A stretch of DNA of 64,000 nt from Cyanobacteria bacterium FACHB-DQ100 (GCA_014695195.1 JACJNW010000019.1:124001-188000), one strand, 5' to 3'. Positions 29,557-38,604 are shown, counted from the stretch's first letter. Numbers and translations: made by a program. Notes: generated by a model not told the origin, from the letters alone.

Positions 29557-29585
29557 CCGATCGCAGTATTGCGATCGGTTTTTTA
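29557..29585 (+). terminator. Rho-independent terminator of sigA
   Basis: CCGATCGCA (29557-29565), loop GTAT, TGCGATCGG (29570-29578), then six T. Its end touches the stop codon of the convergent folA gene. Confidence 0.92.
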
Positions 29586-30071
29586 TTGGGGCACAACGCG
29601 ACGATAGGTTTCAAATCGATAGCCAGCTCTTGACTCCAAGTTGACTAATTCAAATTCATTTAGACGATCGCGCCACTCTAGGAAAAATACATCGCCCTCG
29701 TAGTGACCTTCTACGATCGTCAACTCCATACGATCCACGAGTTCCAACGCTTGACGGTAAATCGATGCGCCACCGATCACGAACAGCTTTTCTTCTGGTC
29801 GATCAACCGCATCAGAGAGCGATCGTACAAATTCGATATTTGGTAACTCAGATCTCAGTGATTGTGAGGAAACGATAACGTTAGTGCGTTGAGATAATGG
29901 GCGTTTTTGCAGATCAAATTCCCATGTTTTCCGTCCCATAATGACGGTATGATGCAGCGTGAGTTGCCGAAAGCGTTGGAGGTCTTCTGGGATCGACCAA
30001 GGCAGTTTGCCGCGATTTCCAATGACTCCGTTTGTTTGGGCGATCGCAGCAATTAAAATAATCTCGGACAT
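29583..30071 (-). CDS. folA: Dihydrofolate reductase
   Basis: DHFR reduces dihydrofolate to tetrahydrofolate with NADPH. The 162-residue protein shows IAAIAQTNGVIGNRGKLPWSIPEDLQRF (substrate and cofactor binding, with the active-site acid in the PEDL helix), VIMGRKTWE and LFVIGGASIYRQAL, all family signatures. Some cyanobacteria lack folA and rely on ThyX-linked folate chemistry, so its presence is worth recording. It converges on sigA; its stop lies in the T-tract of the sigA terminator. It diverges from pipX over a 211-base spacer. Confidence 0.93.
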   Translation of the reverse strand: MSEIILIAAIAQTNGVIGNRGKLPWSIPEDLQRFRQLTLHHTVIMGRKTWEFDLQKRPLSQRTNVIVSSQSLRSELPNIEFVRSLSDAVDRPEEKLFVIGGASIYRQALELVDRMELTIVEGHYEGDVFFLEWRDRLNEFELVNLESRAGYRFETYRRVVPQ

Positions 30072-30282
30072 GATAGCAACTTATTTTGATGACAGGGTAA
30101 GCTGAGTCACTCAATTTATGCTGTAACTCTCGCGGTTGCAAAAACTCCCCAATCATACTTCGTGCAACTCACGGCTAAGACGGACATATTATTGCAATTA
30201 ATGATTACAATTTCTGAATTCCTATTTCCTATTGATGTTGATGATTCCGAATTGCGCTTACTCTCTTGCTGATGGATGGTAG

Positions 30283-30552
30283 ATGGATACTGAGAATTAT
30301 TTGAACCACCCAACATTTGGGCTGCTGTTTCGGGTGTGTCTAGTTGAAGAACATCGGGAATTATTTAGTACGCTCTACGCGCAACGGTTATTTTTTGTCG
30401 TATCTCAAGGTGCAGACGGACTGGAATTTGAATCGATCGGACGCAGCGATGCAAGAGTAATGGTCGAAAATCGCATGAGAATGTTACGCCGATCGGGAAT
30501 GTACAAGGAGTACGATCAGCTTCAGAAAGTTCACAAAAGCACATTTCAATGA
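30283..30552 (+). CDS. pipX: PII-interacting protein PipX
   Basis: PipX is a cyanobacterial co-activator of NtcA that is released or captured by PII according to 2-oxoglutarate and ATP/ADP levels. The 89-residue sequence has the diagnostic tudor-like N-terminus ENYLNHPTFGLLFRVC, ELFSTLYAQRLFFVV and the C-terminal helices VENRMRMLRRSGMYKEYDQLQKV. Its stop overlaps the pipY start as ATGA, so the two proteins are translationally coupled. No NtcA box GTA-N8-TAC is obvious in the upstream spacer. Confidence 0.95.
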   Translation: MDTENYLNHPTFGLLFRVCLVEEHRELFSTLYAQRLFFVVSQGADGLEFESIGRSDARVMVENRMRMLRRSGMYKEYDQLQKVHKSTFQ

Positions 30553-31217
30553 TCTCGTCTCTACAGAACCACATTGCCGAATTCCGCGCCAAAATTCCAC
30601 CACATATCCGGGTCATTGCCGTGACGAAAACGGTTTCCGTAGAAGCAATGCGAACTGCTTATGCCGCCGGAATTCGGGATTTTGGTGAAAATCGGGTTCA
30701 GGAAGCTGAGACTAAACGCGCAGAATTAAAAGATTTAACCGATGTAACGTGGCATCTGATCGGGCATTTGCAGAGTAACAAAGCAAAAAGCGCGATCGAC
30801 CTGTTTGATTGGATTCACTCGGTCGATAGTTTGAAGCTAGCGCAACGGCTGGATCGGCTTGCAGAAGAACAAGACCGCAAGCCACAAATTTGCCTGCAAG
30901 CTAAACTCATGAGCGATCCCAACAAATCAGGATTTTCAGTTTCAGAGCTTTGGGACGCGATCCCGCAGCTTGAGCAATTAAAGCACTTGCACATTCGAGG
31001 ACTCATGGTGATCCCACCGTTTGACCTAGAAGCCGAGGCCACGATCGCGCTGTTTAGACAAGCTAGAGAACTTGCTGAAAAAATCCGAACTCACAGCCAG
31101 CTCAATCTCGATCAACTGTCGATGGGAATGTCGGGTGATTATGCTTCGGCAATTCAGGCGGGCGCAACGATGATTCGACCGGGACGAGTGCTGTTTGGAG
31201 CAAGACTGCAAAAATAA
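30549..31217 (+). CDS. pipY: PLP homeostasis protein PipY (YggS family)
   Basis: PipY is a fold type III pyridoxal-phosphate-binding protein involved in vitamin B6 and amino-acid homeostasis; in cyanobacteria it is the conserved partner of PipX. The PLP lysine is K27 in VIAVTKTVS. FGENRVQEAETK, HLIGHLQSNKAK and SMGMSGDYASAIQAGATMIRPG, the phosphate-binding end, are all family signatures. The 222-residue length is standard. It overlaps pipX by four bases. Confidence 0.95.
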   Translation: MISSLQNHIAEFRAKIPPHIRVIAVTKTVSVEAMRTAYAAGIRDFGENRVQEAETKRAELKDLTDVTWHLIGHLQSNKAKSAIDLFDWIHSVDSLKLAQRLDRLAEEQDRKPQICLQAKLMSDPNKSGFSVSELWDAIPQLEQLKHLHIRGLMVIPPFDLEAEATIALFRQARELAEKIRTHSQLNLDQLSMGMSGDYASAIQAGATMIRPGRVLFGARLQK

Positions 31218-31233
31218 TCGCAGAATTTCAGCA

Positions 31234-31260
31234 ATAAGTGGTACTGTATGTACCACTTAT
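31234..31260 (+). terminator. Perfect 11-bp stem-loop after pipY
   Basis: ATAAGTGGTAC (31234-31244), loop TGTAT, GTACCACTTAT (31250-31260), starting 17 bases after the pipY stop. There is no T-tract, so it is either a processed 3' end, a weak terminator or a protein-binding palindrome. Confidence 0.45.
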
Positions 31261-31846
31261 CAGAAACGAATCGAAACCTTACTTCAGTGGTGCGCCTCTC
31301 ATCTTGTAATAAAGATCACTTACGTATAGTGCTGAATGCGAAGAGGTCAGGGATAAAGACCCAGCTTTCAGCGTCGATCATGCCGTTTCTATTCTTTCAA
31401 AATATACGCCGGAATTCTATTGAATTAAGCTACTTTTTTGCGGTCAAATTTTCCCTATGTTTGAAAATGAGCTGCCTATCTCAATAGTTTGAATCAGTCA
31501 GAACAGTCTGCATCACCGAATTGCAACAAATTTAAAAAAAATCTCTAGATTTATGCTCCAACTTCTAAAACTACCGATACAATTGCAGCCGGGGACGAAA
31601 AACTCCAAAAGAAATATTCAAGTTCGATCGCTGGATGTATACTGATTTTTCAATTCATCATTTATGCGACAGTGTAGGAATTTCTCTAAGCTGTCAGCCC
31701 AAAAGATGGAATTTGCCTGACCCGCGAAACAGTCTAGCGGTGAATCGAGAACGATTTTCCACATCAGAGGTCGATCTACTACTCCTAATGATTTGACCGT
31801 ACCTTTCCCAAGCAAACTCAATAACGATTCGGATGGAGCGTGAACA
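31261..31846. other. Intergenic region between pipY and sepF
   Basis: Almost 600 bases without a convincing gene in any frame. It is AT-rich in the middle and must contain the sepF promoter. I see no tRNA, repeat copy or clear -10/-35 pair. Confidence 0.4.
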
Positions 31847-32449
31847 GTGAGTATTTTCAGTAAATTACGAGATTTCGTTGGACTCAATGAACCTGTCGAA
31901 TACGAGTACGAATACGACGAGATGGACGGACAAGACTATCAGTCGCTCTATCAAGAAGAGAGCGCTCCGGCTCCAGTCGCAGCCACCGAAGAAGAAACTC
32001 GATCGCGTCGGGCAAATCGTTTTCGCGATCGAAGTGTTGGAATTGCAAGTGAAACCACTGGTGTAGGAGCCGCTATGAATAATGTGATTGGAATGCCTGG
32101 AGCAGCAAACGGAATTTCGGAAGTCGTGGTGGTTGAACCCCGCACGTTTGAAGAAATGCCTCAAGTGATTCAAGCATTGCGTGAGCGTAAATCAGTGGTG
32201 CTGAATCTGACGATTATGGATCCGGATCAAGCTCAACGCGCTGTAGATTTCGTGGCAGGCGGTACTTATGCGATCGACGGTCATCAAGAGCGCATCGGTG
32301 AAAGCATTTTCTTGTTCACGCCAAGCTGTGTTCAAGTCAGCACCCAAGCAGGCGTGATCAATGAATTGCCCCAAGCTGCTCCTGCTCGTCCCCGCGCCTC
32401 CGCTCCGACACCCGTTTGGGGCACAGAACCGAGAGCAGTACAAGGTTAG
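31847..32449 (+). CDS. sepF: Cell division protein SepF
   Basis: SepF anchors FtsZ to the membrane and shapes the septum; it is the usual FtsA substitute in cyanobacteria. The 200-residue protein begins with an amphipathic membrane-targeting helix [13 protein letters not shown]. It then has an acidic linker, and the conserved core [52 protein letters not shown] at about residues 92-142. The start is GTG at 31847. It is followed closely by proC, an order seen in many bacteria. Confidence 0.94.
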   Translation: MSIFSKLRDFVGLNEPVEYEYEYDEMDGQDYQSLYQEESAPAPVAATEEETRSRRANRFRDRSVGIASETTGVGAAMNNVIGMPGAANGISEVVVVEPRTFEEMPQVIQALRERKSVVLNLTIMDPDQAQRAVDFVAGGTYAIDGHQERIGESIFLFTPSCVQVSTQAGVINELPQAAPARPRASAPTPVWGTEPRAVQG

Positions 32450-32517
32450 AGAAATAGTTAAGGGTGAAAGATAGTTTGATCTCGAACCCTTTAATCTCTT
32501 TATCTGAGGTTAATAGA

Positions 32518-33315
32518 TTGTCTAAACAATTTGGCCTGATAGGCGGCGGGATGATGGGAGAGGCTCTCTTGTCCCGCCTTGTTGCTCAGAACGTGTTTGA
32601 TTCTGCTGCGATCGTCGTGAGCGAGCCGAATCGATCGCGCCAGGAATTCTTAGCGCAGCAATATCACGTTCAAGTGACCGAGCAAAATCGACAAGCGGCA
32701 GATTGCGAGATTGTTTTACTCGCGATTAAGCCGCAGATATTTCCGCAGGTTGCGGAGGAATTAGCAAATCAGCAGGTTTCTGCCCTGGTCATTTCAATTT
32801 TGGCAGGAACGACGATCGCGCAGCTTGAAGCGGCATTTCCCAACGCGCCCGTCATTCGAGCGATGCCTAATACGCCCGCAGCCGTTGGAGCTGGGATTAC
32901 CGCGATCGCCCCAGGTCAGCGTGTTGAGCCACATCACATCGAACAAGCGAAACAGATTCTCAGCACGGTCGGAGAAGTGGTTGAAGTGCCCGAATCGATG
33001 TTAGATGCGGTGACAGGTTTATCCGGTTCAGGGCCGGGATATCTTGCGATCGTCATTGAAGCTTTAGCGGATGGCGGAGTTGCGGTGGGATTGCCAAGAG
33101 CGATCGCGCTCAAGTTAGCGATTCAAACAGTGCGGGGAACGGCTCAACTGCTGCAAGAGTCAAATCTCCATCCGGGGGAACTGAAAGACCGTGTGACCAG
33201 TCCTGGAGGCACGACGATCGCTGGAATTGCAGAACTCGAAAAAGCGGGGGTGCGATCGGCATTGATCGAAGCGGTAAAAGCAGCCGTGAATCGATCCAAG
33301 CAACTCGGTCAATAA
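32518..33315 (+). CDS. proC: Pyrroline-5-carboxylate reductase
   Basis: ProC reduces pyrroline-5-carboxylate to proline with NAD(P)H. The N-terminal Rossmann motif FGLIGGGMMGEALLSRL is at residues 5-21, and the C-terminal signature SPGGTTIAGIAELE is the usual dimerisation and substrate region. The TTG at 32518 is chosen because GAGG lies eight bases before it and it gives the family start MSKQFGLIGGG. A GTG at 32464 would add 18 unrelated residues. It follows sepF in probable operon. Confidence 0.93.
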   Translation: MSKQFGLIGGGMMGEALLSRLVAQNVFDSAAIVVSEPNRSRQEFLAQQYHVQVTEQNRQAADCEIVLLAIKPQIFPQVAEELANQQVSALVISILAGTTIAQLEAAFPNAPVIRAMPNTPAAVGAGITAIAPGQRVEPHHIEQAKQILSTVGEVVEVPESMLDAVTGLSGSGPGYLAIVIEALADGGVAVGLPRAIALKLAIQTVRGTAQLLQESNLHPGELKDRVTSPGGTTIAGIAELEKAGVRSALIEAVKAAVNRSKQLGQ

Positions 33316-33372
33316 TTTCAAACTTCAAATCAAATGCTAAAATCTGGGCGATCTTCTTCGCAGGCGGTTTCT

Positions 33373-33816
33373 ATGCGGTGGTCTTCAGTCCTCAAATTTG
33401 TTCTGGGCGTGTTCTTCGCGATCGCACTTCTTGCGACAGGTGGTTTGGTTGCCGCAAGAGTTATGATGGCGCGTCTTTCCGTCATGCCGCCTAAGCCCAC
33501 GTTCCCGAATGATACTCCTACCAAAAATCCAGCCGCCAAGCCTGCTGCAAAACCTGCGGTAGAGAAATCGGATAAGCCTGATACTGCTGCAAAACCGCTT
33601 CCAGCCGGGGCATTTCCAGCACGGGTGACGCAATCGATCGGGCTTGTGGTGCGCGATGCTCCGGGAAGTGAAGGGGGATCGATCGGCGGTGTCGATTTCA
33701 ACGATCGCGTTACGGTGCTGGAGTCGAATGCCGATAAAACTTGGCAAAAAATTCGCTTAAACAATGGTCAAGAAGGGTGGGTTCGGGCTGGAAACGTTGA
33801 GCAGATGAGTCAATAA
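33373..33816 (+). CDS. Membrane-anchored SH3 domain protein
   Basis: From the ATG at 33373 the 147-residue product has an N-terminal membrane anchor (VLKFVLGVFFAIALLATGGL), then an Ala/Lys/Pro-rich spacer with the repeated AAKPAAKPA. A bacterial SH3 domain of about 60 residues ends it: ARVTQSIGLVVRDAPGSEGGSIGGV...WQKIRLNNGQEGWVRAGNVEQM. Such domains bind peptidoglycan or peptides in the periplasm. Function unknown. Confidence 0.75.
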   Translation: MRWSSVLKFVLGVFFAIALLATGGLVAARVMMARLSVMPPKPTFPNDTPTKNPAAKPAAKPAVEKSDKPDTAAKPLPAGAFPARVTQSIGLVVRDAPGSEGGSIGGVDFNDRVTVLESNADKTWQKIRLNNGQEGWVRAGNVEQMSQ

Positions 33817-33860
33817 GTTATAGTTGCGCTTATTACGGCAAAGTAAAGTCTGTAACGCTT

Positions 33861-34299
33861 ATGGTCAGCAAACAAGAAAAGTATCGTCGTATGGAAGTTC
33901 GACGGAACATCGGCAATCGAACCATCAGAAATCGAACTATCAGATCACTTTATCAGCCGTCGCAGTCTTCATATCCCTACTTGATTGCTCATGCTTGTTT
34001 TAACTGTCAGAAAAGCTTCAAGCTAACTTACCACACAGATCATGTTTGTCCCCAGTGCGGCGGGACAATTTATCTAATGGGGCGTGCATTCAAAGCTCCT
34101 AACTAAATGGGGCGATCGTGAGCAGTGGAAGAAAGTCCAGAAGTTGTATGCGCTCGGCTTTCGATTTCATCGGTATCGCGGAGCATATCCGTCTTTACCA
34201 GACCGCTTACGAGAGGTCGATCAATTTGTTGAGCAATATCCCGATCATGCACTCCGAATTGCTAAACCCGATGAAACGCTACTTCCTGACGAGAAGTAA
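33861..34299 (+). pseudogene. Zinc-ribbon protein gene split by a one-base frameshift
   Basis: The first frame (33861-34106) encodes 81 residues with a zinc ribbon, CFNCQKSF...HVCPQCGG, ending MGRAFKAPN-stop. The second frame (34084-34299) carries DREQWKKVQKLYALGFRFHRYRG...LPDRLREVDQFVEQYPDHALRI. Removing one T from CCTAACTAAATGG (34098-34110) joins them as FKAPNKWGDREQWKKV. The joined protein of about 145 residues reads as one continuous product, which I believe matches a conserved cyanobacterial zinc-ribbon protein from memory only. Sequencing error and programmed +1 shift at the TAA are alternatives. Confidence 0.6.
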
Positions 34300-34349
34300 T
34301 ATTATTTCTGATACGATCAAAATTCTTGATTGAATTTCTTAGAGTGCTT

Positions 34350-34575
34350 GTGTCTTCGCCTGCCATCATTACGATCGTAAAAATGATCGAATCTCTTCCA
34401 GATGACTTGCAAGAAAAAGTTGTAGAACATCTTCGGGACTACATTGCTGATCCAGAAGATGAAAAGCGTTGGGATGCCTCGTTCAAGGGGACGCAGAATA
34501 ACTTATTGACAGCGAAAGGCAAAACAAGAAATTTCAGAAGGTCGCTCAAAGCCAATGAACTATGAGCAGCTATGA
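34350..34575 (+). pseudogene. Antitoxin-like small gene, frameshifted near its 3' end
   Basis: From GTG 34350 the product reads MSSPAIITIVKMIESLPDDLQEKVVEHLRDYIADPEDEKRWDASFKGTQNNLLTAK, a pattern common in cyanobacterial putative antitoxins. In this frame it ends KTRNFRRSLKANEL at 34565. In the next frame the same DNA gives AKQEISEGRSKPMNYEQL ending at 34575, which is the expected family end. A shift near 34515 in GCGAAAGGCAAAAC is therefore likely. No toxin gene follows; ruvX starts on the other strand. Confidence 0.6.
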
Positions 34576-34578
34576 AGT

Positions 34579-35040
34579 TTACTCTTGATTAGAGCTTGCG
34601 AGACGATCGAGATCGCGCTTCGCCCTCCGTTCATCCAGCCATTGCTGAAGAATAATTGCGGCGGCTTTGCGATCAATCAGTCCTTTATTATGCTGAAGCG
34701 AAATTCCTGCCGTGATCATTGATTGTTCCGCCTGAAAGCTGGTCAATCGCTCATCCACGTACTCGATCGACAACGATAACGCCTTTGAAATCGTTTCTCC
34801 GAATTTTTGGATATGCTGAGCTTGCTTGCCGATCGAGCCATCCATCGAGTAGGGCATCCCAACTACGAGAATTTCGACATCGCGATCACGCACAATCTGC
34901 CGGAGATCTTCGATCGTCTGCGGATAAGATTTACGAACGATCGTGGTGAGCCCGGTCGCGATTAGCCCTGTACCATCGCAACCTGCAACCCCAATTCGCC
35001 TCTGCCCCACATCTAATCCGAGTGCCGCAACTCTCTCCAT
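34579..35040 (-). CDS. ruvX: Putative pre-16S rRNA nuclease / Holliday junction resolvase YqgF (RuvX)
   Basis: A 153-residue RNase H-like protein. The first acidic motif GLDVGQRRIGVAGCD is at residues 8-22, VVGMPYSMDGSIG is near 59-71, and VDERLTSFQAEQ holds the later acidic residue. YqgF acts in 16S rRNA 5'-end maturation and may also act on recombination intermediates. Its ATG lies two bases after the stop of the acetyltransferase gene, so the two are in one operon. Confidence 0.92.
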   Translation of the reverse strand: MERVAALGLDVGQRRIGVAGCDGTGLIATGLTTIVRKSYPQTIEDLRQIVRDRDVEILVVGMPYSMDGSIGKQAQHIQKFGETISKALSLSIEYVDERLTSFQAEQSMITAGISLQHNKGLIDRKAAAIILQQWLDERRAKRDLDRLASSNQE

Positions 35041-35042
35041 GT

Positions 35043-36341
35043 TTAGCAGCAGGGATCTTCGCGATGTGGTTCTTGGGATGCAGCTTTCATCAGTTCTTGC
35101 ACGCTTTTCGGCGTGGATTTATCTGCTTCTTGAGCCTTTTCCGGTGCCGGGAGCTTAACCGATTTCAGCATTGAAATGCGTCCAGGTACAGGTTTACGGC
35201 TGGGCTGAAGATTCTGAAGCATCTCTGCGAGTTGCAGTCCTTCGGCGATCGACTTCGTTTCTCGAACCTTGTGCCACACCGATCGCGACATCAGCAGGGT
35301 ATGCCCAATTCGCTCGGCTCCAATGCTGTCTAAATATTCCTCGCGTTCCGGTTGATAGTCGGGCGATGCCATTTGTAAAGATTGAGCAGGGAGATCCTGC
35401 ATAATCCGCGCCATTTGCGCCATCAGTTCGGGGTAAAGCCAAGTGTAAGCTGGATTTACCGTTAGATGAGCGATATGCGGCTGTGAACCATCGCGGCAGA
35501 GGTGCAGTTGAAAATAACCGATCGCTGCTTTACGCTGCGGCTCAAACACATAGCCGCCCACCACTTCAGTCCGTGTAAAGACTTGCTTTGCCCATTCGAC
35601 CAGGCTACCGAAAACGCTAACCTTGAAATCTTGAACATGGCGATCGAAGACCTGACGCACCAAAGGCGGCATCGCCATCGTATCAAGCTGATAGAGCAGT
35701 TGGGCATCTGCGTTACTGACCGGAAGCAGATTCGGTAGATCCGGCTCTCGTTCTGCCAGTTCTTCTAGCTGTTCTGGCGAAATCGACCAGTAGGTCATGT
35801 TTGCTAACGGCTGAAATCCATTATGACGATATAGATCTAGCGCCGCTTTGTCATTGACATCGATTTCAAGTACCCAAGTCCGAGCTTGCCAAATCCGCTC
35901 TAGACAGAAGCGAATCAGCAGAGAACCGATATCTACTTGCGTCATCACTTGAGCTTCCGCACCTTCCGACTCAACGATCGCAGGCGCAACCACGACGCGA
36001 TCGACGCGCCAAGTGCTGCGAGTCCGGTTGAACGGAGAAACCTGAATCATGCCTTGAATCCGCTGATTTAGCTCTGCAACATGAACACAGGGCAAGTTTT
36101 GCAGCGGATTCGGAAACAGACTGAGGAGCTTCATCACTCCATACCAGTTGCGAATTGAGACGCTTTTTTCACGAACAGCAGAGCAGTGCGGCAATTCATG
36201 TTCCGGTGATTGCTGCGTCAGTTGGTCGATCGCATCAAGATCCCGATATTGCACGGGACGAATCAGGGCATTAGCAGTCTGAGGAAGTCGAGGCATAAGA
36301 AAGGAAGGCAGCAGTTCAACCCCAGAGTAAGAATTGGACAT
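35043..36341 (-). CDS. GNAT-fold N-acetyltransferase family protein
   Basis: The 432-residue protein has an N-terminal acetyltransferase-like domain at about residues 25-190: ALIRPVQYRDLDAIDQLTQ, VDRVVVAPAIV, GSLLIRFCLERI, then WVLEIDVNDKAALDLYRHNGFQPL, the classic GNAT C-terminal motif. The second half (about 200-370) may be a second degenerate GNAT fold. The Lys/Pro-rich tail ends EDPCC. An internal ATG at 36296 (MPRLPQ) may be the true start. Substrate unknown. It is coupled to ruvX. Confidence 0.78.
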   Translation of the reverse strand: MSNSYSGVELLPSFLMPRLPQTANALIRPVQYRDLDAIDQLTQQSPEHELPHCSAVREKSVSIRNWYGVMKLLSLFPNPLQNLPCVHVAELNQRIQGMIQVSPFNRTRSTWRVDRVVVAPAIVESEGAEAQVMTQVDIGSLLIRFCLERIWQARTWVLEIDVNDKAALDLYRHNGFQPLANMTYWSISPEQLEELAEREPDLPNLLPVSNADAQLLYQLDTMAMPPLVRQVFDRHVQDFKVSVFGSLVEWAKQVFTRTEVVGGYVFEPQRKAAIGYFQLHLCRDGSQPHIAHLTVNPAYTWLYPELMAQMARIMQDLPAQSLQMASPDYQPEREEYLDSIGAERIGHTLLMSRSVWHKVRETKSIAEGLQLAEMLQNLQPSRKPVPGRISMLKSVKLPAPEKAQEADKSTPKSVQELMKAASQEPHREDPCC

Positions 36342-36373
36342 CGGTTTTGGGTACAGCCTTAAGGGGTATTCGT

Positions 36374-37588
36374 TTAAGGTTGATTCACCGATTGCAGCCC
36401 AATGGCGGATCGTTTTTCAGCGGCATCAATTGGACGAATCAGCACCACAGGGGTCTGCTCGTTGGCGTTGCCTGCGGGATTATCGATCAGTGCCTGCTTG
36501 AGCAAAGGCATCGATATATCAGATGACGCTGCCAATATTTTAACTGCTTTCAAATCGTTGACATCAACAATTGCCGCAGATAATCCAGTTTCTCGCTGAA
36601 TCCTGTCCACAATTTCTTGCGATTTATCTGGACCTAAGACGATAAATTGATCGTAAGGCGGAATTGTTCCAGTTACATCGTCAATTAGTCGGGCTTGCTC
36701 ACCTGCCAAGCGATAGAACATCCCCTTGACCCCGAATAGTTTCGCGATCGAGCCGATAATAAACGCAGCCAGCACCCGTGGCGCTCCCTCAATGTCGATT
36801 AAAGTTTGCATACCGCAAGCTGTCGCTAGGCTCGATGTGGGGAAGAACATATAGCAGAGCCGAGTTGCCAACCAGCCGGGTTTCACTTCACGCGGATCGC
36901 GGAATCGTCCTTGCATAATTGCGAGCGGGGATTCACCGATCGTCACGATATCGCCGGGTTGAGCGTGAGGCATGACGTAGCGCTTAACGACGCTGACCGG
37001 ATCATCCAGGTGAGTGAGCAGGTGAGTTTTAATTGGTAGGACATCAGCATGGGTTGCAGGTCGCCAGCGTTTTGATTCCTCGGCTGAAGGGAATTTAAGC
37101 GGCACGATCACATGCCGAACTTTGGGAATCCAGCCTTGAGAGCCGTAATAGACATAATGCAGTTGAATCCAGGCAACTTTGAGGTCGCGCAGATCTTCGC
37201 CTTCGATTTCGATCACGGCTTCGATCGGATCACGCGCTCCCAGCTTAACGACACGCCCTTCCCAGTAGCCATCCTCGCGGACTTCTGCATCTTTGAATCG
37301 GGGAATGATGCGGGTTTTGACCTTGATCTCGTCAAGACTTCCAGAAGACAGCAGTTTAACCTCTGCATCAATGCGCGGGGTCATCACCTCTAATCGGCGG
37401 GCAAGATTTTGTAGCTCTAGCTGTCCGACTAAAACGTATCGCTGAGGCTCATAAACTGCCAGTTCCCACTTGCCCAAACTCAGATCGAGTGTGCGGGTGG
37501 GTCGCTGCCTGTACTGAACTTCAAGCGCCAACATCACCAACAGAATAAATCCGACGATGCTACCGAGAATGCCGATGACTATGCTCAC
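36374..37588 (-). CDS. CofE-like F420-0:gamma-glutamyl ligase family membrane protein
   Basis: A GTG at 37588 preceded by AAGGAG gives a 404-residue protein that begins with one membrane helix (SIVIGILGSIVGFILLVMLAL). The frame is open further upstream to 37762, but that part is antisense-like to the methyltransferase. The C-terminal region (about residues 200-330) resembles the CofE fold, with HAQPGDIVTIGESPLAIMQGR, which would bind nucleotide, and IDDVTGTIPPYDQFIVLGPDKSQEIVDRI. Cyanobacterial members are annotated as F420-0:gamma-glutamyl ligases, although the role of F420 in these organisms is unclear. Confidence 0.75.
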   Translation of the reverse strand: MSIVIGILGSIVGFILLVMLALEVQYRQRPTRTLDLSLGKWELAVYEPQRYVLVGQLELQNLARRLEVMTPRIDAEVKLLSSGSLDEIKVKTRIIPRFKDAEVREDGYWEGRVVKLGARDPIEAVIEIEGEDLRDLKVAWIQLHYVYYGSQGWIPKVRHVIVPLKFPSAEESKRWRPATHADVLPIKTHLLTHLDDPVSVVKRYVMPHAQPGDIVTIGESPLAIMQGRFRDPREVKPGWLATRLCYMFFPTSSLATACGMQTLIDIEGAPRVLAAFIIGSIAKLFGVKGMFYRLAGEQARLIDDVTGTIPPYDQFIVLGPDKSQEIVDRIQRETGLSAAIVDVNDLKAVKILAASSDISMPLLKQALIDNPAGNANEQTPVVLIRPIDAAEKRSAIGLQSVNQP

Positions 37589-37653
37589 AAAAACTCCTTG
37601 TGTCGTTGCCTGAAAAAGATATACGGCAGTTGTACGATCGTCAACTGAATTTT

Positions 37654-38604
37654 TCAAAATGTTTGGCGAATTTTTGTGCGGCGTTCTTCGCGATCGCGAT
37701 CGTGCCAGAACCAGTCTTCGTCGCTGCGGTGTTCGGCAGATTCGATCCGCTCGACTGCCCAAGTGAGATATTCGGCTGAGCGATCGCAGCCGAGCCAGTT
37801 GCGTCCGAGTTGTTCCGCGACAACGGCGGTTGTGCCAGAGCCGATAAAGGGATCGAGAATGCGATCGCCTCTTTGGGAAGAAGCGAGAACGAATTTTCGC
37901 ACCAGTTCTTCGGGTTTTTGGGTGGGATGCGGCGTTTTTTCGTTCATTCCGTTGCAGGTGGTCGGGATTTCAATTACATCTCGCGGTTTTGCGCCTTTTG
38001 GGTGCGGATGCCAGAGTTTTGTGTCGTTTTTGCCGCGATCGCTGTATCGACTGGTGGAAGCTTGCGGATGTTCGGGATATTTCAGCGTATGTTCGTTGTA
38101 ACGGGTGCGAATGTTTTCAACTGTAAGCGTGAATTTCTTCGTTTTACGAAAATGCAAAATGCTTTCGTGGGATCGACCCCAATCATTTGAAAGATTGGCT
38201 TTGTTTTTGTAGTGCCAAACCAGCCAGCGGCACCCTTGAAAAAATTGTGAAGCCGGGAGTCTTAGATCTGCCAAAATCTCAGAAAAGCCGCAGATATAAA
38301 ACGTTCCAGTGGGCTTTAGAATTCGTGCAGCTTGTTCGATCCACTGCATCGACCATTCAACATACGATCGTTGAGATTCAAAGCTGTCCCATTCTGCTTT
38401 TTTCAAGTTGTAGGGAGGATCGGAAAACACTAAATCAATTGACTCAGAAGGGAGTGATTTCAGCCATTCCACCGCATCTCCAAGCCAAAGCTGACCGTTA
38501 TCATGATCGTAGAAAAGGTTAGGAGAAGAAGTTTTTTGATCTGAATTGATCATGATTCGATCGAGCGAATTAAGATGATCAATAGCTGAGTCAAATTGCT
38601 GCAT
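37654..38604 (-). CDS. Beta-class amino DNA methyltransferase (N4-cytosine or N6-adenine)
   Basis: A site-specific DNA methyltransferase of 316 residues. The catalytic motif DPPYNL (motif IV) is at residues 62-67. Motif I, DPFIGSGTT, comes later at 251-259, after HPTQKP at 226-231. This order, IV before I, defines the beta class, which holds both N6-adenine and N4-cytosine enzymes. No restriction endonuclease is adjacent, so it is probably one of the solitary methyltransferases common in cyanobacteria. The start may be the ATG 51 bases downstream of the first one (MINSDQKTSS). Target sequence unknown. Confidence 0.88.
   Translation of the reverse strand: MQQFDSAIDHLNSLDRIMINSDQKTSSPNLFYDHDNGQLWLGDAVEWLKSLPSESIDLVFSDPPYNLKKAEWDSFESQRSYVEWSMQWIEQAARILKPTGTFYICGFSEILADLRLPASQFFQGCRWLVWHYKNKANLSNDWGRSHESILHFRKTKKFTLTVENIRTRYNEHTLKYPEHPQASTSRYSDRGKNDTKLWHPHPKGAKPRDVIEIPTTCNGMNEKTPHPTQKPEELVRKFVLASSQRGDRILDPFIGSGTTAVVAEQLGRNWLGCDRSAEYLTWAVERIESAEHRSDEDWFWHDRDREERRTKIRQTF

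Noticed and set aside
31234-31260. NtcA-binding site GTA-N8-TAC
   Set aside because: The spacing is seven, not eight, bases and the site lies downstream of pipY rather than before a promoter.
37589-37762. N-terminal extension of the CofE-like protein
   Set aside because: The 58 extra residues are Arg-rich and overlap the end of the methyltransferase gene; a GTG with AAGGAG at 37588 gives a natural membrane-anchored start.
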